DNA of 64,000 bases from Bradyrhizobium nanningense (GCF_004114535.1 NZ_LBJC01000081.1:62001-126000), one strand, 5' to 3'; numbered from the stretch's first letter, positions 35,584 through 45,330 are shown. Notes: a model not told the origin generated them from the sequence alone. Made by a program: numbers and translations.

Positions 35584-35702
35584 GCGACGCCTCGCCGGGC
35601 CTACAGCTGGACATCAACGGTATGGGCCGGTCGTTGGGGATTCGTCCGTGGGACGCCTTGTCCCTATCCCGCCAGCATTCTGATCTAAGCGATTGATTTT
35701 AC

Positions 35703-35778
35703 TGGCAGGAGTGGCAGGGCTCGAACCTGCGACCCCCGGTTTTGGAGACCGGTGCTCTACCAATTGAGCTACACTCCT
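35703..35778 (-). tRNA. tRNA-Trp (CCA anticodon)
   Basis: The 76-nt gene folds as a full cloverleaf. Acceptor arms AGGAGTG/CACTCCT are complementary, the anticodon arm is CCGGT-CTCCAAA-ACCGG with CCA, the T-loop is GTTCGAGCC, and the CCA end is genome-encoded. Trp tRNA next to secE-nusG is the standard arrangement, here with a glycosyltransferase remnant in between. Confidence 0.97.
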
Positions 35779-35928
35779 ACAGACCCTGCGTCGCCTTAGG
35801 ATCAGGCGCGCTTTCAAGCACAGAGAGCGGCCGGATTGCAAGGGTGAACCGCGCCGGCCTCGCTTGTTTGTAATGGGGTTTCTGAGCCACAGTCGCTTTC
35901 CGACAACGAAGAACAATTGGGAGCGCCC

Positions 35929-37164
35929 ATGACCGCCACAGCGACCGCTACAGCCGGCCCACAGGCCACGATCGTGCCGCACACCCCGCCCTTGCCGGAG
36001 GCCCGCCCCGAGACGCTCGGGCTGTCGCGTCCACGCCTCCAGGCCATGTCGGATGCCTTCAAGCGCGAGATCGACAAGGGAACCGTTCCCGGAATCACCG
36101 TGCTGGTGGCGAGAGGCGGCCAGGTCGGCTGGTTCGAGGCGCTCGGCAAGCAGAGCCCGGCGGCCGCCGCGCCTATGGCCCGTGATTCGATCTTCCGGAT
36201 CTTCTCGATGACCAAGCCGATCGTCTCGGTCGGCGTCATGGCGCTGGTCGAGGACGGCCATCTCCTGCTCAGCGACGCCGTCGCCAAATTCATCCCGGAA
36301 TTCGCCAGCCAGCAGGTCGGCATCGTCAAGGACGGCAAGCTTGAGCTGGTGCCCCCGGCGCGGCCGATGACCGTACAGGACCTGCTCCGCCACACCTCGG
36401 GCCTCACTTACGAGCACCAGGGCGACGGCCCCGTGCACAAGCTCTATCAGGAGTCCCGCGTCCGCAGCCGCAAGATCACCAACGCCGAGCATGCCGCACT
36501 GGTGGCGAGCTTCCCGCTGGTCTGCCAGCCCGGCGCGGAGTTCAACTACAGCCGCTCCACCGACATCCTCGGCCGCATCATCGAGGTCGTCAGCGGCCAG
36601 TCGCTCGGCGCATTTCTCACCGAGCGCGTGCTTGCCCCGCTGCAGATGGCCGAGACCGGCTTTTCGACGTCCGAAGCCAATGCGGGCAGGCTCGCCGAGC
36701 CGTTCGCGGCCGATCCCTGGACCGGCGACAAGGTCGCGCTCTTCAATATGCTCGAGCAGCCGGCGATGGAGTCCGGCGGCGGCGGCCTGGTCTCGACCAC
36801 GATGGACTATGCCCGCTTCTGCCTGATGCTGCGCAATGGCGGCACGCTCGACGGCAACAGGATCATCGGTCGCAAGACGCTGGAGCTGATGGCGTCGGAT
36901 CACCTCGGGCCGCACGTTCAGATCAACGGCACCCTGCTCTCGCCCGGCCACGGTTTTGGTCTCGGCTTCGCCGTGCGCCGCGAGGCCGGCATCGCGCCCT
37001 TCCCCGGCAGCGTCGGCCAGTATTTCTGGAGCGGCATCGCCGGCACCTTCTTCTGGATCGACCCGAAGGAAGACCTGTTCGCGGTGTTCATGAGCCAGGG
37101 GCCGGGCCAGCGCGACTACACGCGAACCCTGGTGCGGGATCTGGTTTACGCGGCGGTGGAGTGA
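35929..37164 (+). CDS. serine hydrolase, class C beta-lactamase/esterase family VIII type
   Basis: The 411-residue product has the penicillin-binding-type fold. The nucleophile motif SxxK is FRIFSMTKPIVSVG at about residues 89-102. The Tyr motif is FNYSRSTDILG, and a third element SGIAGTFFWIDP corresponds to the KTG/HxG region. These are typical of family VIII esterases and not of true beta-lactamases. There is no signal peptide, so a cytoplasmic esterase/transacylase is likely. The ATG at 35929 has a GGGAG box; an in-frame TTG lies four codons upstream. Confidence 0.88.
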   Translation: MTATATATAGPQATIVPHTPPLPEARPETLGLSRPRLQAMSDAFKREIDKGTVPGITVLVARGGQVGWFEALGKQSPAAAAPMARDSIFRIFSMTKPIVSVGVMALVEDGHLLLSDAVAKFIPEFASQQVGIVKDGKLELVPPARPMTVQDLLRHTSGLTYEHQGDGPVHKLYQESRVRSRKITNAEHAALVASFPLVCQPGAEFNYSRSTDILGRIIEVVSGQSLGAFLTERVLAPLQMAETGFSTSEANAGRLAEPFAADPWTGDKVALFNMLEQPAMESGGGGLVSTTMDYARFCLMLRNGGTLDGNRIIGRKTLELMASDHLGPHVQINGTLLSPGHGFGLGFAVRREAGIAPFPGSVGQYFWSGIAGTFFWIDPKEDLFAVFMSQGPGQRDYTRTLVRDLVYAAVE

Positions 37165-37220
37165 CGTTGCTCTGTCGCGCAGCGCCTCACCAGTCGCGAC
37201 ACCGCATCCCCACACTCACT

Positions 37221-37335
37221 GTCATGCCCCGGCTTGACCGGGGCATCCAGTACTCCGCGGCGGATGTGGTGAGAGCCAGCTCTCCAAGGCGGGCCTCTGG
37301 GATACTGGATCGCCCGCCTTCGCGGGCGATGACAC
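37221..37335. repeat. composite REP-like element in a convergent spacer
   Basis: Two palindromes joined by about 62 nt: atgccccgg-cttga-ccggggcat (37224-37246) and atcgcccgc-cttc-gcgggcgat (37309-37330). Short matching words (ccagtactcc / ctgggatactgg) flank each. It lies between the convergent serine hydrolase and SDR genes, where it may stop transcription from both sides. Confidence 0.75.
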
Positions 37336-37385
37336 CGGATGTTGGGCGGCGTAGTCGCCCTAACCACCCCTTCCCTCGCAACGTC

Positions 37386-38153
37386 TCAGCTGATCGTCGC
37401 GCCGCCGTCGATCACCATGGTCTGACCGGTCATGAAGTCGCCGGCCTTCGAGCCCAGGAACACCGCCGCGCCCGCGATCTCGTCGGGAATGCCGATGCGG
37501 AGCAGCGGCGAGCGCGCGGTCGAGGCCTTCAGGTTCTCGGGATTGTCCCACAGCGCTTTCGCAAAGTCGGTCTTGATCAGGCCGGGTGCGATGCAGTTCA
37601 CGCGGATGTTGTCCTTGCCGTATTCGCAGGCGAGATTGCGCGCGAGCTGCATGTCGGCGGCTTTCGAGATCGCGTAGGCGCCGAGGATGGTCGAGCCCTT
37701 GAGGCCGCCGATCGAGGAGACGATGATGATGGAGCCGTCCTTGCGCTCGATCATCTGCGGCACCACCATCGAGATCAGCCAGTTGTTGGCGACGATGTTG
37801 TTGTCGAGGATCTTCCTGAACTGATCGTCGGAGATGCCGGCGAGCGGGCCGTAATACGGGTTCGAGGCGGCATTGCAGACCAGCACGTCGATCTTGCCGA
37901 AGGCGCGGTTGCTCTCATCGACGAGGTTTTGCAGATTCTCCTTCGACGAGATGTTCGCGGCGACCGCGACCGCGGTGCCTTTGCCGAACTTGTCATTGAT
38001 GCCCTTGGCGACCTGCTCGCACACATCGGCCTTGCGCGACGAGATTACGACCTTGGCGCCGTGCTCGACCATGCGCTCGGCGATCGCGAGCCCGATGCCG
38101 CGCGTCGAGCCGGTGATGACGGCGACTTTCCCCTTCATGTCGAACAAGGTCAT
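37386..38153 (-). CDS. SDR-family oxidoreductase
   Basis: A classical short-chain dehydrogenase/reductase of 255 residues. The cofactor motif TGSTRGIGLAIAE is at about 15-27, NAASN at about 94-98, the catalytic Ser is in VSSIGG, and YAISK is the catalytic Tyr-Lys pair. SSRK after the second strand suggests NADP(H) preference. The C terminus FMTGQTMVIDGGATIS is typical. Substrate unknown; homologues often reduce 3-oxoacyl or branched acyl compounds. A GGGAG box precedes the ATG. It may be co-transcribed with the downstream genes only weakly, because repeats bound it on both sides. Confidence 0.9.
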   Translation of the reverse strand: MTLFDMKGKVAVITGSTRGIGLAIAERMVEHGAKVVISSRKADVCEQVAKGINDKFGKGTAVAVAANISSKENLQNLVDESNRAFGKIDVLVCNAASNPYYGPLAGISDDQFRKILDNNIVANNWLISMVVPQMIERKDGSIIIVSSIGGLKGSTILGAYAISKAADMQLARNLACEYGKDNIRVNCIAPGLIKTDFAKALWDNPENLKASTARSPLLRIGIPDEIAGAAVFLGSKAGDFMTGQTMVIDGGATIS

Positions 38154-38187
38154 GTGTCTCTCCCAGATTGATCTTCGTACTTAATGG

Positions 38188-38263
38188 CATTCCGGGGCGG
38201 TCCGCAGGACCGAACCCGGAATCTCGAGATTCCGGGTTCGATGCTTTGCATCGTCCCGGAATG
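38188..38263. repeat. REP-like element with a 30-nt perfect palindrome
   Basis: Outer arms cattccggg (38188-38196) and cccggaatg (38255-38263) enclose a perfect 30-nt palindrome (38211-38240: cgaacccggaatctc and its exact complement) and a second small hairpin gatgc-ttt-gcatc. It lies between the SDR and phosphatase genes. Confidence 0.8.
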
Positions 38264-38272
38264 ACAGCTTCC

Positions 38273-38971
38273 TCAGGCCAGCTTCTTGACTTCCGGCCCC
38301 GCCGGCTGGTGCATCGCCGCGTGCGCGTCATCCGCGATCCACGGTTGCTGGTTCACCATCGGCAAGCGCCAGACGCTGCGTTCGGGACTTGCGAAATGAT
38401 CGAGCCGCGTCACCGAGACGTTGTCGATATCGAAGGCGAGCCCCCGCTCCGGCTGGCCGTCGAGCGCGAGCCCCAACGCGGCCTTGATGGTGCCGCCATG
38501 GGCGACTGCGATGATGTCCTGCCCGGCGGCCTCATTGTTGATCCGCTCGATGGTACGGCGCGTGCGGTGGTAGAGGTCCATGAAGCTTTCGCCGCCGGGT
38601 GCGGGCTCGTTGATGTCGGCGAACCAGCTTGCACCAACGGGACGGCTGGCAATGAACTGGACGCGGTTCATGCCCTGCCAGCGGCCGAGATTCTGTTCGG
38701 CGAGGTCCGCCTCCCATTTCATCGACGCTGGCCGCGGGAAACCGGCCGCCCAGATCGCTTCCGCGGTCTGGTGCGCGCGCATCAGATTGCTCGAATACCA
38801 GATTGCGGTGCGTGGCAGCACCTTGGCAACAGCGTTGAACACATAGGTATCGCTGGTGTCGCAGGCGATGTCGCTCTGTCCGTAGATGTTGCCGCCGTCG
38901 TTGCGCACCGGCGCATGGCGGACCCACCACCATCGCGTGACGACCACATTGGGCTTGTCTGCACCTGCCAT
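38273..38971 (-). CDS. histidine phosphatase family protein (phosphoglycerate-mutase-like)
   Basis: The 232-residue product starts MAGADKPNVVVTRWWWVRHA. The catalytic motif is RHAPVRNDGG (Arg-His-Ala in place of the more common RHG), paired with the second His in AVAHGGTIKAALG and Glu in the ADLAEQNLG element. These features fit a cofactor-independent phosphatase such as alpha-ribazole phosphatase or a general phosphomonoesterase, not the glycolytic mutase. The start at 38971 has an AAGGG box; a longer frame to 39544 runs antisense through the next SDR and is not used. Confidence 0.87.
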   Translation of the reverse strand: MAGADKPNVVVTRWWWVRHAPVRNDGGNIYGQSDIACDTSDTYVFNAVAKVLPRTAIWYSSNLMRAHQTAEAIWAAGFPRPASMKWEADLAEQNLGRWQGMNRVQFIASRPVGASWFADINEPAPGGESFMDLYHRTRRTIERINNEAAGQDIIAVAHGGTIKAALGLALDGQPERGLAFDIDNVSVTRLDHFASPERSVWRLPMVNQQPWIADDAHAAMHQPAGPEVKKLA

Positions 38972-39104
38972 CGAAACCCTTCCATCCCGTTTGATGTCGC
39001 TGTACGTGAGTAGCGAACGTGTCTCAAGACACTTTACCGTTTGAAATCTTGTTTGAAATTCCGTCGCGCGGCAAGCGTCGCGCGGGGCACCAAGGGAGAA
39101 ACGC

Positions 39105-39890
39105 ATGGGCCGCCTGCAAGGCAAATCCGTCATCATCACCGGCGCCGGCAGCGGCATCGGCCGTGCGGCAGCGCACCTCTTCACCAGGGAAGGCGCCAAG
39201 CTGATCGCGGTCGATCGCACCGAGGCAGTGAAGGAGACGGTCGAGGAGATCAAGAAAGCCGGCGGTGTCGCCGAGGCCATGCTGGCGGATGCGGGCTCCG
39301 AAAAGGACGTCATGGCCGTCATCGACAAGGCGGTGACGACCCACGGCCGGCTCGACGTGGTCTGGGCCAATGCCGGAATCTCCGGCGGACTCGTTCCGAT
39401 TCCCGAGCAGACCGTGGAGCATTGGCAAGAGGTGCTGCGCGTCAATCTGATCGGGCCGTTCCTCGCGGTGAAGCATGCGATGCCGCACATGGTGAAGCAG
39501 CAGTCCGGCGCCATCGTGCTGACTGCATCCGTCGCGGGCCTCAAGGCCGGCGCCAGCGGGCATCCCTACGCGGCGAGCAAGGCGGGCGTGATCAGCCTGG
39601 TACAGACCACCGCCTATTCGCTCACCGGCACCGGCGTGCGCATCAACGCGGTGTGCCCGGGCCTGATCGAGACCGGCATGACCAAGCCGATCTTCGACCG
39701 CGCCAAGGAGCGCGGCACCCAGGACAAGATCGGCCAGCTCAACCCGCTCAAGCGCCCCGGCCAACCGCACGAGCTCGCGGCGATGGGTCTGTTTTTGGCG
39801 AGCGACGAGGCCTCGTATGTGAACGGCCAGGCGTTCCCGGTGGACGGTGGCCTGACGGCCTCGATGCCGTATACGGGCAAGCCGGTTTGA
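39105..39890 (+). CDS. SDR-family oxidoreductase
   Basis: A 261-residue SDR with TGAGSGIGRAAAHLF (cofactor, about 12-26), the NAG motif in WANAGISGG, catalytic Ser in LTASVAG, and YAASK. VDRTEA after strand 2 suggests NAD(H) preference (acidic residue). It differs clearly from the other SDR at 37386, sharing only family motifs. Divergent from the phosphatase with 133 nt between; an AAGGGAG box precedes its ATG. Substrate unknown. Confidence 0.9.
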   Translation: MGRLQGKSVIITGAGSGIGRAAAHLFTREGAKLIAVDRTEAVKETVEEIKKAGGVAEAMLADAGSEKDVMAVIDKAVTTHGRLDVVWANAGISGGLVPIPEQTVEHWQEVLRVNLIGPFLAVKHAMPHMVKQQSGAIVLTASVAGLKAGASGHPYAASKAGVISLVQTTAYSLTGTGVRINAVCPGLIETGMTKPIFDRAKERGTQDKIGQLNPLKRPGQPHELAAMGLFLASDEASYVNGQAFPVDGGLTASMPYTGKPV

Positions 39891-39898
39891 CTCTGCCG

Positions 39899-40140
39899 TG
39901 TCCCGGACGCGCTGCAACGTTCTTGCGTTGCGGCGCAGAGCCGGGACCCAGCAAGCCACGCAGCTCGCTGCCACATGGGCCCCGGCTCCGCAGCGCACCG
40001 TCGAACCGGACGATGCTTCGCATCGCCGGGGAGACGCTGCGCTGCGTCCGGGGCACGAGAGCGGAGTATCCGCGCACATCTGCATCTCCAGAATCCCTCC
40101 GCGGGGAGACTCTGGATTGCTTCGCTGCGCTCGCAATGAC
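39899..40140. repeat. cluster of palindromic repeats downstream of the SDR
   Basis: First unit: gtcccgg...ccgggac (39900-39947), with an internal caacg-ttcttg-cgttg stem. Then come a cgatgc-ttc-gcatcg stem near 40012 inside ccccgg/ccgggg arms, and ccagaatccctc-cgcg-gggagactctgg (40088-40115) followed by attgc/gcaat. The first unit is the same family as 42069, 42138 and 42559. Confidence 0.7.
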
Positions 40141-40230
40141 AGAACAAGTGACCTCGGATTGACGCTGCAGCTGACATCTCGATTGCAGACACGTCTTCGC
40201 ATCCTCGCGGCGCGTTTCGCCCGAGCTTTG

Positions 40231-40796
40231 CTTGATCTCTTCGCCCCAATTGAAAGAGGGCGCAGGGAAGACCGGGTGCCAGCCGGGCACCCACGGTCCA
40301 CTGTGCGAAGGTGGCAATAAGAATTTGCACAGCGGCATACAGGTGAAGCCAAGCAACCGGCCTTCCCTGCGCAGTGGTTTTACGGCTTATGTCGTGCTCT
40401 CCCCGGGGAGCGATGCACTATTGCCCCCGTCGCCTCATCGGATGACTGATGCGCGTCCCGGTCGGGCCGCGACATCACCGCAAGACTTGACGCACAGACC
40501 CCGGGCGTCAGGACCACACGATTTTGCCGTACGCCAGTCACACCGGTCGTGTGCGCGAGGTCTTTCGCTCACGGCTCTCCGCCCTGCAAAACCCTTCGCG
40601 CCATGCAATCGGCGTCCACCGCCGCCCGGCCCGCGTTCGTGACGATCGCGATACGCCCCTCTTCCTTGGGCCGGGTTGCGCGACACATACGTCATTTCCG
40701 AATTTCGGTAAAGTGGAATATTTTTGACGGCGAGCATTGACCCACCGCTGGCGTGTTTTGCCCATCGGGCAACGCAAGGGAATATGGGCCGGATCT
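40231..40796. repeat. roughly 570-nt structured non-coding element
   Basis: The stretch has no coding frame with family features but several nested palindromes: the branched fold at 40260-40372, ctccccggggag near 40400, and ttgacgc/gcgtca near 40486-40513. It ends in an AT-rich piece (gtaaagtggaatatttttga) and a gcccatcgggcaac stem. Its look recalls a long dispersed spacer element of Bradyrhizobium genomes; that is from memory and unverified. It sits between an SDR and the ArgE-type gene. Confidence 0.5.
40260..40372 (+). ncRNA. candidate branched structured RNA
   Basis: A closing stem of 15 base pairs with one mismatch joins gcgcagggaagaccgg (40260-40275) to ccggccttccctgcgc (40357-40372). 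Inside are two hairpins: ggtgcc-agccg-ggcacc (40275-40291) and ctgtgc...gcacag (40301-40306 with 40327-40332). This is a three-way junction. Strand is arbitrary because palindromes fold on both. Confidence 0.4.
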
Positions 40797-40877
40797 CGAT
40801 TTGCCCTACCAGCCGCCGCGTTGGTATGGTTCATGCAAGCAACCTCAGCTTCCATAAATCCTGACAAGAACGTGAAA

Positions 40878-42050
40878 ATGCAGAGCTCAAGACCCGACCG
40901 CATCCGAAACCTCCTCGCCGACCTCGTGGCCTTCGACACCGTGAGCGACCGCACCAACCTGCCGCTGATTGCCCATATCGAGAGCTACCTGGCCGCACAC
41001 GGCGTCAAGGGCGAGCGCATCGTCGATGCGACCGGGCAAAAGGCCTCGCTGTGGGTCACGATCGGCCCCGACGACCGTCCCGGCTTCGTGCTATCGGGCC
41101 ATACCGACGTGGTGCCTGTCGTGGGCCAGGACTGGAGCCATGATCCGTTTAGGCTGATCGAGCGCGACGGCAAGCTCTACGGCCGCGGCACCACCGACAT
41201 GAAGGGCTTTGTCGCGGTGTGCCTTGCCATGGTGCCGGAGATGAAGGAGGCCAGGCTCGCAACGCCGATTCATCTGGCGATCTCCTATGACGAGGAGATC
41301 GGCTGCGTCGGCGTGCGGCCGATGCTACGCGAGGTCGCGAAAAAGAAGATCAAACCGCTCGGCGCCTTCATCGGTGAGCCGACCGAGATGAAGGTGATCA
41401 TCGGCCACAAGGGCAAGCACGGCGTGCGCGCGACCTTTCGCGGGCTCGCCCGCCATTCCTCGATCGCGCCCGACGGCGTCAACGCGATCGAATATGCGGC
41501 CGAGCTGATCGTCGAGATCCGCCGCCGCGCCGTGGCGCTCGCGGCCGCGCGCGCGACGGGCAGCCTCTACGACGTGCCGCATTCGACGCTGCTGACCAGC
41601 ATCGTGCATGGCGGCGCGGCGCTGAACATCGTGCCTGATACCTGCACCGTCGAGTTCGAATGCCGCGGCATCGGCATCACCGAATCGCGCGAGGTGACGG
41701 ATGCGATCGTCGCCTGGGCCAAGGCCGAGCTCGAGCCGGCGATGAAGGCGCGGCATCCGGATTGCGGCATCGGCTTTGAGGAAATCCTCGACTATCCCGC
41801 CCTCGACACCGCCCCTGACGCGGCGATCGTCACGCGGGCCAAGAGCCTTGCGGGGCGCAACGACCACGCCAAGGTCGCCTTCGGCACCGAAGCCAGCCTG
41901 TTCGCGAGCATGGCTGATATCCCATCGGTCGTGATCGGCCCGGGGTCGATCGCGCAGGCGCATACGCCGGATGAGTTCGTGGAGATGGCGGAACTGGAGA
42001 AATGCGCAGCGTTCGTGGAGAAGCTGATCGCGCATTGTGCAGCGTCGTAA
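40878..42050 (+). CDS. argE: M20-family deacetylase, acetylornithine deacetylase type
   Basis: The 390-residue product has the metal and catalytic residues of M20 dizinc hydrolases: SGHTDVVPV (His and Asp), GRGTTDMKGF (bridging Asp), SYDEEIGCVG (catalytic Glu), IGEPTEM and the dimerisation-domain His in KGKHGVRATFRGLARHSS. Length and motif order fit ArgE, which releases ornithine from N-acetylornithine. Since alphaproteobacteria often use ArgJ instead, a related N-acyl amino acid substrate remains possible. ATG 40878 is used; upstream in-frame TTG/GTG codons lie in the repeat. Confidence 0.85.
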   Translation: MQSSRPDRIRNLLADLVAFDTVSDRTNLPLIAHIESYLAAHGVKGERIVDATGQKASLWVTIGPDDRPGFVLSGHTDVVPVVGQDWSHDPFRLIERDGKLYGRGTTDMKGFVAVCLAMVPEMKEARLATPIHLAISYDEEIGCVGVRPMLREVAKKKIKPLGAFIGEPTEMKVIIGHKGKHGVRATFRGLARHSSIAPDGVNAIEYAAELIVEIRRRAVALAAARATGSLYDVPHSTLLTSIVHGGAALNIVPDTCTVEFECRGIGITESREVTDAIVAWAKAELEPAMKARHPDCGIGFEEILDYPALDTAPDAAIVTRAKSLAGRNDHAKVAFGTEASLFASMADIPSVVIGPGSIAQAHTPDEFVEMAELEKCAAFVEKLIAHCAAS

Positions 42051-42068
42051 CCGGCATCCGCGAAAGAG

Positions 42069-42192
42069 TCTGGGTCCCGGCTCTGCAGCGCAGCGTTACA
42101 CGCTGCACCGTCCGGGACACGCCGTAAGCTCGAGTCTCGTGTCCCGGACGCGGTGCGGCACGAAGTGACGCTCCGCAGAGCCGGGACCCAGA
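42069..42192. repeat. pair of inverted REP-like units
   Basis: Unit A (42069-42122) runs tctgggtcccggctctgcag to tccgggacac. Unit B (42138-42192) is the same in opposite orientation, gtgtcccggacg to agccgggacccaga. The pair therefore also forms one large inverted repeat. Confidence 0.8.
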
Positions 42193-42260
42193 ACCCTTAG
42201 CGACATAGTCGAATTGTGCAATCTTACGTAGCAATACTCCTACGCATAGATTGCATAGAC

Positions 42261-42556
42261 ATGCCCTTCTTCGTTTACATCCTCGCGAGCAAACGAAACG
42301 GCACCCTTTATGTCGGAGTGACGAACGATCTCCCTCGCCGGATAAGCCAGCACAAGTCCAAACTCATACCGGCTTCACGCGGCAATACGACGTTACTCTG
42401 CTGGTCTATTTTGAGACCTGCGAGTCCGTGCTCGAAGCACGCTCGCGCGAACACTCGCTGAAGCGCTGGCGGCGCGCTTGGAAGCTCAAGCTGATCGAAC
42501 AGCTCAATCCGGATTGGCGCGATCTCACGGATGAGCTGAATACCTTGGCAACATGA
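42261..42556 (+). pseudogene. GIY-YIG endonuclease-like gene broken by a frameshift
   Basis: The N-terminal half reads MPFFVYILASKRNGTLYVGV, the GIY-YIG-like core (VYI...YVG), then TNDLPRRISQHKSKLIP. The rest of the domain continues in the -1 frame as GFTRQYDVTLLVYFETCESV and ...SREHSLKRWRRAWKLKLIEQ. Together they make an ordinary roughly 98-residue YhbQ-like protein if one base (probably a C of a ccc at 42369-42371) was lost. It is framed on both sides by REP-like units. A sequencing error could produce the same picture. Confidence 0.8.
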
Positions 42557-42558
42557 CC

Positions 42559-42613
42559 GGGTCCCGGCTCTGCGGAGCAGCACTTCGTGCTGCACCGCGT
42601 CCGGGACACGAGA
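42559..42613. repeat. REP-like unit
   Basis: ggtcccggctctgcggagca ... gcgtccgggacacg with an internal agcac-ttc-gtgct stem. It matches unit A at 42069 over its outer arms and starts 3 nt after the GIY-YIG remnant stop. Confidence 0.8.
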
Positions 42614-42646
42614 CGGAGCGGGACTATATTAGCGTGCCCCCTAAAC

Positions 42647-42671
42647 AAAAAAGCGCGGCCAGCGGCCGCGC
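42647..42671 (-). terminator. rho-independent terminator of the phosphotransferase-like gene
   Basis: Perfect 8-bp stem gcgcggcc / ggccgcgc with a 3-nt loop, followed in the leftward direction by six T residues and GTTT. It lies 12 nt after the stop of the gene at 42683-43741. Confidence 0.92.
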
Positions 42672-42682
42672 CTTCGTCGTTC

Positions 42683-43741
42683 TTACACCGCGCCCGCCTT
42701 CTGCGCGTACTCCCATGACGCTTTCGACAGCGGCACGGTACGCTTGGCGGACTCCAGCGCCTTGGCATTCGCGGCGGTGCCGTCGCGGACGCGGCCGGCG
42801 ATGCCTTGCGTGATGCCGGCGAGACGGAACAGATTGTAGGCGAAGTACCAGTTGAGATCGGGCACCGTCATCTTGGTGACGTCGCAATAGATCTGCGCCG
42901 CCTCTTCCAGGCTCGGGATGTTGAGCGCCTTGAGATCGGCGCCCTCAAGGCCCGGCATGATCCACTGCATCAACAGATAGGTGAAGTCCGCCATGGGATC
43001 GCCGAGCGTCGACAGCTCCCAGTCCAGCACGGCCTGCACCCGCGGTTCCGTCGCGTGGAAAATCATGTTGTCGAGGCGATAGTCGCCGTGGACGATCGAG
43101 ACGCGCGCCTGTTCCGGCACGGTCTTCGGCAGCCATTCGGCGACCTTCTCGAACTCGGGAATGTGCTGCGTCTCGGATGCGCGATACTGCTTGGTCCAGC
43201 GGTCGATCTGGCGCGCGAAATAATTGCCTGGTTTGCCGAAGTCGCCGAGGCCGATCGCCGTGGGATCGTACATGTGGAGCTTCGCCAGCGTCTCGATCTT
43301 GCTGGTGAAGATCTTGCGGCGATCTTCCGGCGACTGGCTCGGCAGCGTCGGATCCCAGAACACCCGGCCCTCCTCCATCGACATGATGTAGAAGGCGGCG
43401 CCGATGACGCTGTCGTCCTGGCACAGCGCATAGGCGTGCGCGACCGGAAAGCCCTGCTTTCCAAGGGCCGCGATCACGCGATATTCGCGATCGACCGCAT
43501 GCGCCGACGGCAGCAATTTGCCGAACGGCTTTCGGCGCATCACGTAGGAACGGTTCGGCGTGTTGAGCCGGTAGGTCGGATTGGACTGGCCGCCCTTGAA
43601 CTGGAGGACGACCAGCGGTCCCTCATAGCCTTCGACGTTGTCGCGCAGCCAGGCCTCGAGCCGCATCTCGTCGATGCGATGACGCTCCTCGACCGGCTTG
43701 GTGCCCGAGAACTCTTCGTCTTTCCTGACGCCGTCAGCCAC
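42683..43741 (-). CDS. phosphotransferase family protein (APH/ACAD10-11 type)
   Basis: The 352-residue product has the aminoglycoside-phosphotransferase kinase fold. VSIVHGDYRLDNMIF is the catalytic loop (HxDxxxxN) and AVLDWELSTLGDP the metal-binding motif. The ATP-site strand pattern FKGGQSNPTYRL comes near the N terminus. This subfamily is typically encoded beside acyl-CoA dehydrogenases and, in animals, fused to one (ACAD10/11), where it phosphorylates hydroxyacyl-CoAs. A GTG start with a GAGGGAG box at 7 nt is used. The acyl-CoA dehydrogenase gene lies 131 nt upstream on the same strand, so they likely form an operon. Confidence 0.9.
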   Translation of the reverse strand: MADGVRKDEEFSGTKPVEERHRIDEMRLEAWLRDNVEGYEGPLVVLQFKGGQSNPTYRLNTPNRSYVMRRKPFGKLLPSAHAVDREYRVIAALGKQGFPVAHAYALCQDDSVIGAAFYIMSMEEGRVFWDPTLPSQSPEDRRKIFTSKIETLAKLHMYDPTAIGLGDFGKPGNYFARQIDRWTKQYRASETQHIPEFEKVAEWLPKTVPEQARVSIVHGDYRLDNMIFHATEPRVQAVLDWELSTLGDPMADFTYLLMQWIMPGLEGADLKALNIPSLEEAAQIYCDVTKMTVPDLNWYFAYNLFRLAGITQGIAGRVRDGTAANAKALESAKRTVPLSKASWEYAQKAGAV

Positions 43742-43872
43742 GGTGACGCTCCCTCTTCAGTCCGAACATGATCCTAATCGGTAACCGCTCTTGCACTTGC
43801 GTCAAGCGGTCATCCGATCACGGATCATGCCCTGTCGTTTCTTAAGTCGGGAGCGCCGCGCGGCCCTCCCTT

Positions 43873-45108
<1,236 letters not shown>

Positions 45109-45257
45109 GGGACGCTCCTCGTCTCTCTCTTGCGAACCTGTTGGCTTCGCGGGCCTGTTTTTCGCCGGACTGTCCATCCGCTGCGTGCAGCCCGCAAGCG
45201 CGGGCTGGCGGACGTTTCGGAACCACCCTCGAGTTGCGAACGAGTCCCGATTGCGGA

Positions 45258-45303
45258 TTGACATCTCCGGCCTTCAAACGATAGTTTCATACAACTGTTT
45301 GAA
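45258..45303 (+). promoter_or_regulatory. divergent promoter region with candidate TetR operator
   Basis: An inverted repeat ttcaaac (45273-45279) ... gtttgaa (45297-45303), with nested agtt-tcatac-aact, lies 28 nt before the TetR gene. A plus-strand promoter TTGACA (45258-45263), 17 nt, ATAGTT (45281-45286) overlaps it. A regulator bound here would block its own gene and could control the divergent acyl-CoA dehydrogenase. Confidence 0.5.
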
Positions 45304-45330
45304 TTGCAACTCCCTCCCTTCGGGACATTC

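Noticed and set aside
39105..39544. Upstream extension of the histidine phosphatase frame
   Set aside because: The extension runs antisense through the SDR gene at 39105-39890 and has no phosphatase features; the start at 38971 has a ribosome-binding site.
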